Source: Bradyrhizobium sp. WSM471 (GTDB lineage Bacteria > Pseudomonadota > Alphaproteobacteria > Rhizobiales > Xanthobacteraceae). From it: a stretch of DNA of 64,000 nucleotides. Below the pieces are notes generated by a model. That model saw nothing but the letters and a program-made list of their open reading frames with translations. It was not told the origin of the DNA and did not search any database. The stretch lies in assembly GCF_000244915.1 (NCBI RefSeq), contig NZ_CM001442.1, positions 7,375,012 through 7,439,011 of the forward strand. The letters run 5' to 3'. Both the position numbers and the translations under genes were made by a program. Below, piece after piece: positions 24,252-32,769 of this stretch (within the stretch, counting starts at the first letter, position 1; each line of letters starts with the position of its first letter).

Positions 24252-24728
24252 TCACTTGTCGTCACCCATCTGATGCCCCGCAAAGCGATCGTCGCTGCGG
24301 CGAAGCCGTCGGCATAGCTCGCGATTGATGTTCTGCAGGACGATTACGTAGGCGTGGATATCGGCCTTGTAACAGGCGTAGAGCTTTTGGGCGGTCAGCT
24401 CGTAGAGCACGGTCGGACTTTCCGCGATCACCGTGGCAGAACGATTCTGCATTTCAATCAGCGTCATCTCGCCGAAGAAATCGCCGGGCTGCAGAACGGA
24501 AATCTGGATGACGCTCCCCGCATTCGCCCGCTTGCTCACCGCCAGCCGGCCGGATTTGACGATGAACAGCGAGCGTCCGGGTTCGCCCTCCGTCACGACG
24601 GTTGCTCCGGCATCAAAGCGGCACTCGACCAGCATCGACATCAGGAGGTCGAGACTTTGATCCGGAATACCGCCGAAGAACGGTGTGGCGAGCAGGAACG
24701 CCTTCAGGTCGGGGGCGCTGACAGCCAT
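24252..24728 (-). CDS. Single-domain cyclic-nucleotide-binding protein
   Basis: This 158-residue protein consists of one cNMP/CAP_ED domain: FRFDAGATVVTEGEPG-like sequence (VECRFDAGATVVTEGEPG), LFIVKSGRLAV, PGDFFGEMTLIEMQNRSATV. The phosphate cassette GEMTLIEMQNRSA is close to the functional consensus but has Met where Leu-Ala is usual. No DNA-binding domain follows, so it is not a Crp-type regulator. It may act as a soluble sensor for an unknown partner. Confidence 0.88.
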   Translation of the reverse strand: MAVSAPDLKAFLLATPFFGGIPDQSLDLLMSMLVECRFDAGATVVTEGEPGRSLFIVKSGRLAVSKRANAGSVIQISVLQPGDFFGEMTLIEMQNRSATVIAESPTVLYELTAQKLYACYKADIHAYVIVLQNINRELCRRLRRSDDRFAGHQMGDDK

Positions 24729-24812
24729 CGCGCGAGGATAAGCCTCGGCGCCATCAGCAGCAAGCAGAGCACACCTTGGCGTTGACGATGCTCAACGCGT
24801 GTGAAAGGCGGC

Positions 24813-24898
24813 GTAGCCCGGAGGGAGCGCAGCGTAATCCGGGGCCGGCGGCCGTGGATGCGGTCGTCCCGGATTGCGCTGCGCTCCATCCGGGCTAC
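24813..24898. repeat. Intergenic palindromic repeat, GTAGCCCGG type, copy 2
   Basis: It has the same arms as the copy at 18414-18500 (GTAGCCCGGAGGGAGCG / CGCTCCATCCGGGCTAC), with one change in the left arm. Confidence 0.8.
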
Positions 24899-24917
24899 GA
24901 ACCCGGACGTGGCCATG

Positions 24918-25547
24918 TCATTGCCCAGCAACACGCTCGCCGCGCAACGTTCTCGTTCTCCAGAGGTCAACCATCACCTTGACGGTCGCCGCAAGCACGG
25001 CTGCGCAAAGCGTCGCCTTCGAGATCGTCTCCATCGTCCCCTCGATCAGCAGGCAATGGGCGACGCTGCCGGCGACGATGACGACCGCGAGGGGAATATG
25101 GACGATGCGCCAGGTGCGCAGCCGCAGTCCCAATCGCCGGCGTAGCAGCGCCAGAAGCGCGACCGTGAAGATGGCCCACATGGCGGTCACGCCGAAGGGG
25201 GAGAACGGCGTCGGCGATGTATAGGTCAGGGCGTCGATCATGTCGGGCGGGCTGGTGATCCAGAGGCCGGCGACGTGGATCACCACCGCCAGGGCAAGCG
25301 CGCCGCCGATCCAGTGATGGGCGCGCCGGCCGCGATAGGCCGACAGACCCGGCAGATGTCCGCCGATCAGCAGGGGCTGAACGAGCACGAGACCGAGCGC
25401 GATGATCCCGGCGAAGCCGGCGAGGATGTAGACCGGGCCGCGCCATGCGAGCTGCTCGCTTCCGGCAGCGAGCGCGATCGGCACGCCAATGGCCAAGGCA
25501 AGGCCGACCCAGATCAGCGGCGCCCGGGCCGATCGCCGCCCTTTCAT
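24918..25547 (-). CDS. Ferric-reductase-like transmembrane protein
   Basis: This 209-residue protein has six predicted membrane helices. His residues lie in HHWIGGALALAVVIHVAGLW and RTWRIVHIPLAVVIVAGSVAH, spaced as heme ligands of the ferric-reductase / MsrQ-like domain. It probably passes electrons across the membrane through two b-hemes. The start is uncertain: ATG 25547 has the best codon, while TTG 25553 would leave slightly better spacing. It starts 11 bases after the stop of the Tat-exported protein gene, so the two form an operon. Confidence 0.82.
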   Translation of the reverse strand: MKGRRSARAPLIWVGLALAIGVPIALAAGSEQLAWRGPVYILAGFAGIIALGLVLVQPLLIGGHLPGLSAYRGRRAHHWIGGALALAVVIHVAGLWITSPPDMIDALTYTSPTPFSPFGVTAMWAIFTVALLALLRRRLGLRLRTWRIVHIPLAVVIVAGSVAHCLLIEGTMETISKATLCAAVLAATVKVMVDLWRTRTLRGERVAGQ

Positions 25548-25558
25548 CTCCAATGCGG

Positions 25559-26062
25559 TCAGGCCGGCTGCAGGACGAAGTGCGCTTCGAGGCTGGTTTC
25601 CTTGGCGCTCCGCATCACCGGCCGGAGGAACACGGTTTTGAAGTCGCCGCTGTCATAGGCGAGATGGCCGTGCGGCTGGCCGAAGATCGGAATGATCTGC
25701 GGCATCTCGAGCCGGAACTTGCCGTCCTTGTCGGTGAGCGTGGCGCCATGACTCTGCGGCTCGTGCTCCTGGCCTTCGGTGGTGTGCGCCCAGATCTGGA
25801 TGCGCTGGCCTGCGAGCGAAGCCCCGTCGCCGGCGCGGCGCACGGTGCCGCTCATCCAGAAACCGCCCTTGCCGATCCGCTCCACGATCGCCGCGCCCTT
25901 GCGGTAGTTGTTCGCCCCGCCCGACATCGTCTCGGTCGGCGCGAGGCCGTCCGCGCGGGCAGGCAACAGCAGGCCGGGAACGCCGGTTGCCAAGAGCCCG
26001 GTTGCGAGGATCGAGCCGCCCGCGGCGAGGAGGCTCCGGCGATTGAGTACGACCGTGGTCAT
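25559..26062 (-). CDS. Tat-exported intradiol-dioxygenase-like protein
   Basis: This 167-residue protein starts at 26062 with a twin-arginine signal (LNRRSLLAAGGSILATGLLA), so it is exported folded. The mature part resembles the beta-sandwich of intradiol dioxygenases (GTVRRAGDGASLAGQRIQIW, LTDKDGKFRLEMP). Few of the iron-binding Tyr/His residues of true protocatechuate dioxygenases are visible; FGQPHGHLAYDSGDF offers two His and one Tyr. It is paired with a heme membrane protein, which suggests a periplasmic redox or metal function. Catalysis of ring cleavage is doubtful. Confidence 0.75.
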   Translation of the reverse strand: MTTVVLNRRSLLAAGGSILATGLLATGVPGLLLPARADGLAPTETMSGGANNYRKGAAIVERIGKGGFWMSGTVRRAGDGASLAGQRIQIWAHTTEGQEHEPQSHGATLTDKDGKFRLEMPQIIPIFGQPHGHLAYDSGDFKTVFLRPVMRSAKETSLEAHFVLQPA

Positions 26063-26198
26063 GTCGGTTCCTCCTGGCGAGCGTCCAATGGCTCGGCGAG
26101 TGTACAACAACAGGGGCCAGACGCCCAGTTGGGCCGAGGGACGCAACGGGTCGCAATGACGGTGTTGTGAACGGGGGCGCAGGCCGCCCGCATCTGCA

Positions 26199-26621
26199 TC
26201 AGTGATCTTCGTCTTCCTTGACCAGCGTCAACAAGCGAAGCGTCAGGAACGTGAATACGGCGACCGTCACCGCGACATCGTAAGCGCCGAGCCCGACGGA
26301 AACTCCGATGGCGCCGGTGGCCCAGAGGCTCGCGGCCGTCGCGGTGCCCTGCACCGAAGTCCCCTGCTTGAGGATAGCGCCTCCGCCGATGAAGCCGATG
26401 CCGGTGATGAGGCCCTCGATCACCTTTGCCATCCCGTCAGGCGAATGCACCAGCAGGCTTTCGCTGGCCTGCACGAAGCCGCAGCTTGCCATTGCGACCA
26501 GCGGAAAGGTGCGCAAGCCCGCGCTTCGCGCCCGCTTCTCGCGGTCCCAACCAATGGGAGCGGCGAGCGCGAAGGCCGCAGCCAGCGCAATGACATGAAC
26601 GCCGATGTTGAATCTGTCCAA
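26199..26621 (-). CDS. MgtC/SapB family membrane protein
   Basis: This 140-residue protein has four hydrophobic helices and the MgtC signature: AAPIGWDREKRARSAGLRT, TGIGFIGGGAILKQG, then TAASLWATGAIGVSVGLGAY. MgtC proteins help survival in low magnesium and inhibit ATP synthase in pathogens. It lacks the C-terminal soluble domain of Salmonella MgtC, as many SapB-type members do. Confidence 0.92.
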   Translation of the reverse strand: MDRFNIGVHVIALAAAFALAAPIGWDREKRARSAGLRTFPLVAMASCGFVQASESLLVHSPDGMAKVIEGLITGIGFIGGGAILKQGTSVQGTATAASLWATGAIGVSVGLGAYDVAVTVAVFTFLTLRLLTLVKEDEDH

Positions 26622-26855
26622 AGAAAGCCCCCGAAATGAAAATCGTCGCCATGGATCAAACCGGCCGGCAACGCCGCAGTGGGCCCTAGGTTTCAGTGCA
26701 GGCGGATATGCCGCATGCGTCGGCGGGGCAATGGCTTCGCCTCCGCGTAATGGCGCCGGCGGCGCAGCACCATGATCGTTTCGGCTGGTATTCCCGGGGC
26801 CGGCTCCTACATGTCGAGACTACGTTCCCATCGCACGCGCCATCCGGACCCGCCC

Positions 26856-27851
26856 ATGATCCCCTTCTCCGTGCTCGACCTCGCGCCCATCCGCCAAGGC
26901 GGCGACGCCACGCAGGCGTTCCGTAACTCGCTCGATCTCGCGCAGCACGCGGAAGCGTGGGGCTACACGCGCTTCTGGCTGGCCGAGCATCACAACATGA
27001 CGGGCATCGCGAGCGCGGCGACGTCGGTGGTGATCGGACATGTCGCGGGCGGGACGAAGACGATCCGGGTCGGGTCCGGCGGGATCATGCTGCCGAACCA
27101 TTCGCCGCTGGTGATCGCCGAGCAGTTCGGCACGCTGGCCTCGCTCTATCCCGGGCGGATCGATCTCGGCCTCGGGCGGGCGCCGGGCACCGACCAGTTC
27201 ACCGCACGCGCGCTGCGGCGCGACCTCGCCACCAGTTCGGAAAATTTCCCGCAGGACGTGCTGGAGTTGCAGGCGCTGCTCGGCGACGTGCAGCCGAACC
27301 AGACCATCCGCGCCGTGCCGGGCATGGGGACGAAGGTGCCGCTGTGGATCCTGGGCTCCAGCACCTTCGGCGCGCAGCTAGCAGGCATGCTCGGCCTGCC
27401 GTTCGCGTTCGCCTCGCATTTCGCGCCGCAGATGATGATGCCGGCGCTGCGGGAATATCGCGCGCGCTTCGAGCCGTCGGCGCAGCTCGACAAGCCCTAC
27501 GCGATGGTCGGCGTCAACGTGTTCGCCGCCGACAGCGACGCGGAGGCGCAGCGCATGTTCTCCTCGCTGCAGCAGCAGTTCATCAATCTGCGCCGCGGCA
27601 CGCCCGGCCCGCTGCCGCCGCCGGTCGACGACATGGACGCGCTGTGGTCGCCGGCCGAAAAGGCCATGGTCGGCCAGTCGCTGTCGTGCTCGGCGGTCGG
27701 CTCGCCTGTCGTGGTCGAAGCGAAGCTGAAGGCGCTGATCGCCGACACCGGCGCGGACGAATTGATGACCACGGGCCAGATCTACGATCACGCCGCACGG
27801 CTGCGCTCGTTCGAGATCGCAGCCGGGGTCAGGGATCGGCTGGCGGGGTGA
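26856..27851 (+). CDS. LLM-class flavin-dependent monooxygenase
   Basis: This 331-residue protein is a luciferase-like TIM barrel that uses reduced FMN and oxygen. It begins [20 protein letters not shown] at 26856; an upstream frame to 26772 is not conserved. [40 protein letters not shown] and [20 protein letters not shown] are characteristic of the group-1 family (MsnO8-like). The substrate is unknown, and the needed flavin reductase could be the protein at 31043-31660. Confidence 0.92.
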   Translation: MIPFSVLDLAPIRQGGDATQAFRNSLDLAQHAEAWGYTRFWLAEHHNMTGIASAATSVVIGHVAGGTKTIRVGSGGIMLPNHSPLVIAEQFGTLASLYPGRIDLGLGRAPGTDQFTARALRRDLATSSENFPQDVLELQALLGDVQPNQTIRAVPGMGTKVPLWILGSSTFGAQLAGMLGLPFAFASHFAPQMMMPALREYRARFEPSAQLDKPYAMVGVNVFAADSDAEAQRMFSSLQQQFINLRRGTPGPLPPPVDDMDALWSPAEKAMVGQSLSCSAVGSPVVVEAKLKALIADTGADELMTTGQIYDHAARLRSFEIAAGVRDRLAG

Positions 27852-27879
27852 GTGGGCGCGAATTGTTGCGGCGAGACAG

Positions 27880-28001
27880 GTGCGCTCCCTCCCCCGCTTG
27901 CGGGGGAGGGCTGGGGAGAGGGTGTTTCCGCAATGGGACAATCCCCTAGAGGAGAGAACCCTCACCCCGACCCTCTCCCGCAAGCGGGAGAGGGAGCGCA
28001 C
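27880..28001. repeat. Intergenic inverted repeat, CTCTCCC type, copy 1
   Basis: The left arm GTGCGCTCCCTCCCCCGCTT and the right arm AAGCGGGAGAGGGAGCGCAC pair over about 120 bases, with internal CCCTCACCCCGACCCTCTCC. Related elements lie at 33586-33729 and 44035-44180. It sits between convergent genes and could end both transcripts. Confidence 0.8.
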
Positions 28002-28025
28002 CGCGCTCGCGGCAGGCCGTGAGCC

Positions 28026-28901
28026 CTAATCCGGAAAGCCGAACAGCTTGGCCGGATTGTGCACCAAAATCTTCTCCAGCTCCGCCTGATCGGCTGCGTA
28101 GCGGTACATCAGCTCGAGCAGATCGGCGTCGTTGGGCGGCTGCTTGACCGAGACCGGATGCGGCCAGTCGCTGGCCCAGACGCAGCGGTCGACGGCTGCC
28201 TCGATATAGGCGCGCGCGATCGGGATGACGTCGTCGTAAGGAGCACCGAGCTTCGAGGTCTTCTCGCCGAGCGACAGCATCACCCAGAAATTGCCCTTGG
28301 CGAGCAGCTCGAGCATCTTGCGCAAGTTCGGATCGTTGCTGCCGGCTTCCGGATCGGGCCGCGCCATGTGGTCGATCAACACGGGCACGTCGAGATTCTC
28401 GTACTTGGCGACGCTGGAGACGATGCCGTCCTTCTCGGGCTGGATCTTGACGTACCAGCCGAGCTCGCGGATGCGCGCAATGGCGCGGGCGAAATCGGCA
28501 TCCGACAGCACCGCGCCGAGTTCCTGGCGGAAGCTGAAGCGCGCGCCGCGCACGCCGGCATCGTGCAGTTTGGCGAGATAGGAATCGTTCGCCTCCGCGA
28601 ACACCAGCGCGTTGGCGCAGCCGCGATAGTTCGGCCCCATCGCGGCGAGGCCGTCGAGCACGACGGCGTGGTCAGCGCCGTAAGTCGTGGTCTGCACGAT
28701 GATGCCGCGCTCGACGCCGAGCGTCTTGTGCACGCGCAGCGCCGCTTCCCAGGTCGCGGTCGGCATCCGATAGGCAGCGCCAGGACGCTCCGGATATTTG
28801 TCGATGGGGCCGAGCACGTGGAACTGGCTGTCGACGGTTTTGGGCGGCGGCGCCTTGACCGGACGGCGCGGGTTCGGGTCAAACGGCAGATAGGTCGGCA
28901 T
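28026..28901 (-). CDS. Amidohydrolase-family protein (LigI/COG3618-like)
   Basis: This 291-residue TIM-barrel hydrolase may open a lactone or decarboxylate a ring-cleavage product. The start at 28901 (MPTYLPFDPN) is chosen over the GTG-like one two codons upstream. DSQFHVLGPIDKYPE stands where metal-dependent members have HxH, with Gln for the first His. The C-terminal Asp is kept in CVWASDWPHPV. Such loss fits metal-independent LigI-type enzymes. It is the last gene of the six-gene operon under the IclR regulator. Confidence 0.85.
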   Translation of the reverse strand: MPTYLPFDPNPRRPVKAPPPKTVDSQFHVLGPIDKYPERPGAAYRMPTATWEAALRVHKTLGVERGIIVQTTTYGADHAVVLDGLAAMGPNYRGCANALVFAEANDSYLAKLHDAGVRGARFSFRQELGAVLSDADFARAIARIRELGWYVKIQPEKDGIVSSVAKYENLDVPVLIDHMARPDPEAGSNDPNLRKMLELLAKGNFWVMLSLGEKTSKLGAPYDDVIPIARAYIEAAVDRCVWASDWPHPVSVKQPPNDADLLELMYRYAADQAELEKILVHNPAKLFGFPD

Positions 28902-28913
28902 GCGCAAACTCCT

Positions 28914-29306
28914 TTAGTCGATCATGGCGGTGAAGTCGCACTGCACCAGCGCGCCGCCGTCCATGTTGTCCATCGGCAGCGCGTGGCGTGCCGGGCGCGA
29001 ATGCTCGTGCGGAAACATCTTGAGCCATTCGACATTCACGGGCCCGCGCTGCGTACGGTCCTTCAGCCACACCGTCATCTTGATGATGTCGTCCGTTGTG
29101 CCGCCGGCGGCCTCTACCGTCGCCTTCATATGCGCGAACATGTTGGCGCATTGGGCGTCCAGGCTCTCGGGCATCGCGCCAGCCGCATCGCGGCCGAGGA
29201 TGACGCCCGACATCACGAGATTGCCGATGCGGCAGGCGTTCGGAATCGGATTGGCGTGCTTGAAGCTGCCGATATGGATGCTCTTGCGCCGCGTGTGACC
29301 GGTCAT
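28914..29306 (-). CDS. RidA/YjgF-family protein, possible aminomuconate deaminase
   Basis: This 130-residue protein has the RidA fold: GNLVMSGVILGRDAAG, NMFAHMKATVEAAGGTTDDI and HSRPARHALP with the substrate-binding Arg. The Glu that in housekeeping RidA activates water is replaced by Asp (VQCDFTAM). RidA relatives include 2-aminomuconate deaminase, so a role in a catabolic pathway for a nitrogen-containing aromatic is possible. It is 25 bases behind the hydratase gene. Confidence 0.85.
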   Translation of the reverse strand: MTGHTRRKSIHIGSFKHANPIPNACRIGNLVMSGVILGRDAAGAMPESLDAQCANMFAHMKATVEAAGGTTDDIIKMTVWLKDRTQRGPVNVEWLKMFPHEHSRPARHALPMDNMDGGALVQCDFTAMID

Positions 29307-29331
29307 GATGCGCTCCCTCTTGCTTATTGGT

Positions 29332-30135
29332 TCAGACGAACTGGCACGACACCGAACCGAACGCGCCGTAATCGGCATGAAACGTGTCGCCACGGCGGAT
29401 GTCGACCGGACGCGTGAACGATCCCGCCAGCACCACCTCGCCGGCGGCGAGATGCTCGTCATGCGGCGCGAGGCGGTTGGCGAGCCAGGCGATGCCATTG
29501 GCGGGATGATTGAGCACGCCGGCGGCCAGGCCGGTTTCCTCGACCTCGCCGTTGCGGAACAACAGCGCGCCGATCCAGCGCATGTCCGCGTCCATCGGAC
29601 GGAACGGGCGGCCGCCGAGCACCAGCGCGGCGTTGGCCGCGTTGTCCGAGATCGTGTCCATGACCTTTCGCGCCTTGCCAGTCTCGGGATCGACGCGGTG
29701 CATGCGCGTCTCCAAAATCTCCAGCGCCGGGGTCACGTAGTCGGTGGCGTTGAGCACGTCGAAGATGGTGCAACCGGGCCCGCGCAGCGGCGCCTTCAGC
29801 ACGAAGGCAAGCTCGACCTCGATTCGCGGCGCATGGAAGCGGTCGAACGGAATGGGCGTGGCGTCGGCATAGAACATGTCGGCGAACAGCACGCCGTAAT
29901 CCGGCTCGGAAATGCCGACCGCGTTCTGCATCGCCTTCGAGGTCAGGCCGATCTTGTGGCCCTTGATGACCCGGCCGCGACCGAGCTGGAGTCTGGTCCA
30001 GGCGCGCTGAACGGCATAGGCATCCTCGATGCTGTAATCGGGATAGTCTTTGGTGAACATCGTGATCAGCGTCTTGGTGCGCTCGGCTTCGTCGAGCCGC
30101 GCGGCAAGGCGTTCGATCGTGGCGGCATCCAGCAT
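29332..30135 (-). CDS. 2-keto-4-pentenoate hydratase / 4-oxalocrotonate decarboxylase family
   Basis: This 267-residue protein belongs to the MhpD/DmpH/HpaH family. [35 protein letters not shown] and [10 protein letters not shown] hold the Mg2+-binding Glu residues, and [19 protein letters not shown] is the typical C-terminal loop. It hydrates or decarboxylates 2-hydroxydienoates in meta-cleavage pathways. It overlaps closely with the FAH-type hydrolase gene (3-base gap). Hydratase and decarboxylase cannot be told apart by eye. Confidence 0.9.
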   Translation of the reverse strand: MLDAATIERLAARLDEAERTKTLITMFTKDYPDYSIEDAYAVQRAWTRLQLGRGRVIKGHKIGLTSKAMQNAVGISEPDYGVLFADMFYADATPIPFDRFHAPRIEVELAFVLKAPLRGPGCTIFDVLNATDYVTPALEILETRMHRVDPETGKARKVMDTISDNAANAALVLGGRPFRPMDADMRWIGALLFRNGEVEETGLAAGVLNHPANGIAWLANRLAPHDEHLAAGEVVLAGSFTRPVDIRRGDTFHADYGAFGSVSCQFV

Positions 30136-30138
30136 GGC

Positions 30139-30999
30139 TCAGCTCTCCGCCGCGACGGTGTTGCGCAGCACGCCGATGCGGCTGGATTCGACCTCGACGA
30201 CGTCGCCGACTTTCAGCCAGCGCGGCGGGTCGAAGCGGGCGCCCGCCCCGGTCGGCGTGCCCGTCACGATCATGTCGCCGGGCTTGAGGGTGGCGAAGGT
30301 CGAGAGATAGGAGATCAGAAAGTCGAACGGGAACATCAGCCGTTCGGTGGTGTCCTGCTGCCGCACCTCGCCGTTGACGCGCGTGACGATGTCGTGAGGC
30401 CCGCGCGGATCGAGCTCGTCCGATGTGACGATCCAGGGACCGATGCTGCCGGAACGGTCGAAATTCTTACCCTGGGTGACGTTGAACTTGCCGTGGCGCA
30501 GCCAGTCGCGGATCGTGCCTTCGTTGCACAGCGTCATGCCGAAAATGTGCGACCATGCCTTTTCGCGCGGAATGTGGCGGCCGCCCTGACCGATCACGAT
30601 GACGAGTTCGCCTTCGTAATCGAGCTGGTCGGACACATGAGGCTTTTCCAGCGGCTGACCGGAGCCCGTCATCGAGGACATGCTGCGGACGAACAGGCTG
30701 GGATATTTGGGCAGCTCCGAGCTGTCTTTATACTCGGCATTGCGCTCGGCGTAGTTGACGCCGATGCACCAGAGCTTTTCGGGCGCCAGCACCGGCGGAA
30801 GCAGCACGAGATCGTCGAGTGCGTAGTCCGGCTTTTGTCCGGCGACGGCTTCCTGCGCGTCGGCGAGCGCGTTGGCGGCGATCAGCGACTTCACGTCGGA
30901 GAAGTCGCGGCCAATCCGCCGGGTCAGATCGACGACACCGCCTTCGATGGCGGCACCATAGCGCGGCTCTCCGTCCACGAGATAACTCACGAGTCGCAT
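30139..30999 (-). CDS. Fumarylacetoacetate-hydrolase-family protein
   Basis: This 286-residue protein carries the FAH fold: PEKLWCIGVNYAERNAEYK, DYEGELVIVIGQGGRHIP (Asp and Glu metal ligands) and KPGDMIVTGTPTGAGARFDP. Family members cleave C-C bonds in acylpyruvates or isomerise 2-hydroxymuconates. In this operon it would process the ring-cleavage product before or after the hydratase step. Confidence 0.92.
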   Translation of the reverse strand: MRLVSYLVDGEPRYGAAIEGGVVDLTRRIGRDFSDVKSLIAANALADAQEAVAGQKPDYALDDLVLLPPVLAPEKLWCIGVNYAERNAEYKDSSELPKYPSLFVRSMSSMTGSGQPLEKPHVSDQLDYEGELVIVIGQGGRHIPREKAWSHIFGMTLCNEGTIRDWLRHGKFNVTQGKNFDRSGSIGPWIVTSDELDPRGPHDIVTRVNGEVRQQDTTERLMFPFDFLISYLSTFATLKPGDMIVTGTPTGAGARFDPPRWLKVGDVVEVESSRIGVLRNTVAAES

Positions 31000-31042
31000 G
31001 GTCGTTCTCCAATGGTCTTGAGCCGCGCCCGGGGTAGCGCGC

Positions 31043-31660
31043 TCAGTCTTTCGATTTGGGAGTCTGGAACACGCCGCGCAGCGTCACGATCTCGCCGAGC
31101 CGGGCGTAGCGCGGCCCGCCGATGCGCGCGATCGGATCGAGCGCCGCGGTTTCGACCTTGCCGTCGTTCACGAGGCCGTCGCGGATGTGGAACATCACGA
31201 CCTCGCCCACGATGAGACGGCTGCGGGCATCGCCGAATTCGAGGCACTGGCGAAAGCGGCATTCCATCGCAACGGGTGCAATGCTGAGCCGCGGCACCTT
31301 GATGCGCTCGCTCGCGATCGTCTCCAGGCCAAGCTCCGCGACCTCGCTGATCTCAGGCGGATGCTCGACCGATGAGTCGTGCACGGCCTGAATCAGCGGG
31401 GTATCGGCGATGTGGATGACGTATTCCTCGGTGTCGAGAATGTTGTGCGCAGTGTCCTTGTAATCCGCGCCCTTGCGGCCGACGCTGATGGCCAGCATCG
31501 GCGGCTTCTGCGAGACGAAGGTGAAGGCGCTGAACGGCGCGAGGTTGAGCACGCCGGAGCGCGACAGGCTCGTCACCCAGGCGATCGGACGCGGCACCAC
31601 GATGCCGGTCATCAGCCGGTAGATGCGCTCGGCGCCGAGCTCGGTGGGGTCGATCCGCAT
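31043..31660 (-). CDS. Flavin reductase-like protein (FMN-binding split barrel)
   Basis: This 205-residue protein has the flavin-reductase-like domain: VVPRPIAWVTSLSRSGVLNLA, PFSAFTFVSQKPPMLAISVG and KDTAHNILDTEEYVIHI. It could supply reduced FMN to a two-component monooxygenase that is not encoded in the operon. The gene starts 3 bases before the solute-binding-protein stop on the same strand. Confidence 0.9.
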   Translation of the reverse strand: MRIDPTELGAERIYRLMTGIVVPRPIAWVTSLSRSGVLNLAPFSAFTFVSQKPPMLAISVGRKGADYKDTAHNILDTEEYVIHIADTPLIQAVHDSSVEHPPEISEVAELGLETIASERIKVPRLSIAPVAMECRFRQCLEFGDARSRLIVGEVVMFHIRDGLVNDGKVETAALDPIARIGGPRYARLGEIVTLRGVFQTPKSKD

Positions 31661-31663
31661 CGA

Positions 31664-32629
31664 TCAATCCGCCTTGATGTTGGCCTTGCGGACGATCGGA
31701 ATCCATTTGGCGTCCTCGCGCGCGAGATAGGCCTTGAATTCGTCGGGCGTCATCGCGACGGCTTCACCGCCGAGCTTCTCGAACTTGTCGACCACGGCGG
31801 GGTCCTTCAGGATCGCGGTCAGCGCCTCGTGCAGCTTGTCGATCACGGGCGCCGGCGTGCCTGCCGGTGCGAACAGGCCGGTGAAGGTCTGGCCATCAAA
31901 GTCCTTGTAGCCGAGCTCAGTGAAGGTCGGCACGTCGGGCAGCGACTTCAGGCGATGCGGGCTGGTGACGGCCAGCGCCCGGAACAGGCCGGCCTTGATG
32001 TGCTGCAGGCTGACCGTGAGCTGGTCGAACGCGAACTGCACCTGCCCGCCCAAGAGATCGTTGACCGCAGGCGCATTGCCGCGATAGTGCGCGGTGACCC
32101 ATTGCAGATCGAGGCTGGACTGCATCAGCTCGCTGAGCAAATGGTTGGTGGTGCCGGGGCCGGGCGAGGCCATCGTCAGCTTGCCCGGCTCGCGCTTGGC
32201 GAGGTCGATGAATTCCTTGAAATTCGTCGCCTGCACCGACGGATGCACCTCGAGCACCAGCGGCGTCATCGAGATCGTCGTGATCGGCAGGAAGTCCTTC
32301 TTCCAATTGTAGACGTCGCGCTTGTTGATTTCGGTCGCGAACAGCACCGGGCCGTTGGCGCCGACGAACAGCGTGTAGCCGTCGGGCGCGGATTTCGCGA
32401 AGGCCTCGCCCGCGATCATGCCGCCGGCACCCGCCTTGTTCTCGATGATGAAGGGCTGGCCGAGCTTTTCCTGGAGCTTGTCGGCGATAATGCGCGCGGC
32501 GCTGTCGACATTGCCGCCGGCCGGATAGGGCACGATCAGCTTGACGTTGCGCGCCGGCCATTGCTGGCCCGACGCCGGTCCCGTCAACATCGCCGCTGCG
32601 GCAGCGATGGCAATCCAGATTAATCTCAT
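31664..32629 (-). CDS. Bug-family periplasmic solute-binding protein (tripartite tricarboxylate type)
   Basis: This 321-residue protein starts with the signal peptide MRLIWIAIAAAAAMLTGPASG and continues with VKLIVPYPAGGNVDSAARI, GQPFIIENKAGAGGMIAGEA and SAPDGYTLFVG, the hallmarks of the Bug/TctC family. These proteins bind carboxylates or aromatic acids in the periplasm. It is the first gene of the catabolic operon; no membrane subunits (TctA/TctB) are nearby. Regulation by the divergent IclR protein is likely. Confidence 0.92.
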   Translation of the reverse strand: MRLIWIAIAAAAAMLTGPASGQQWPARNVKLIVPYPAGGNVDSAARIIADKLQEKLGQPFIIENKAGAGGMIAGEAFAKSAPDGYTLFVGANGPVLFATEINKRDVYNWKKDFLPITTISMTPLVLEVHPSVQATNFKEFIDLAKREPGKLTMASPGPGTTNHLLSELMQSSLDLQWVTAHYRGNAPAVNDLLGGQVQFAFDQLTVSLQHIKAGLFRALAVTSPHRLKSLPDVPTFTELGYKDFDGQTFTGLFAPAGTPAPVIDKLHEALTAILKDPAVVDKFEKLGGEAVAMTPDEFKAYLAREDAKWIPIVRKANIKAD

Positions 32630-32748
32630 GTTAACCTCCCGGCGGCGCTTCCAATTTTACGTCGATTTGCCTGACGTCGTACACGGCATCTCGATTCGGA
32701 GCGCAATCTCCAGATGCGCGCTTTACCTGTCGAGTGAATTGTGGCGTT

Positions 32749-32769
32749 CTTGTCCATATTATGGACAAG
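32749..32769. promoter_or_regulatory. IclR operator palindrome at the regulator start
   Basis: The arms CTTGTCCATA and TATGGACAAG are perfect inverted copies of 10 bases around a single T. The right arm contains the ATG chosen for the IclR gene. The site lies in the 131-bp divergent region and could control both the regulator and the catabolic operon. Confidence 0.7.

Noticed and set aside
29305-31215. Plus-strand frame of 636 codons
   Set aside because: It is antisense to three well-supported catabolic genes and has no recognisable domain; high GC produces such shadows.
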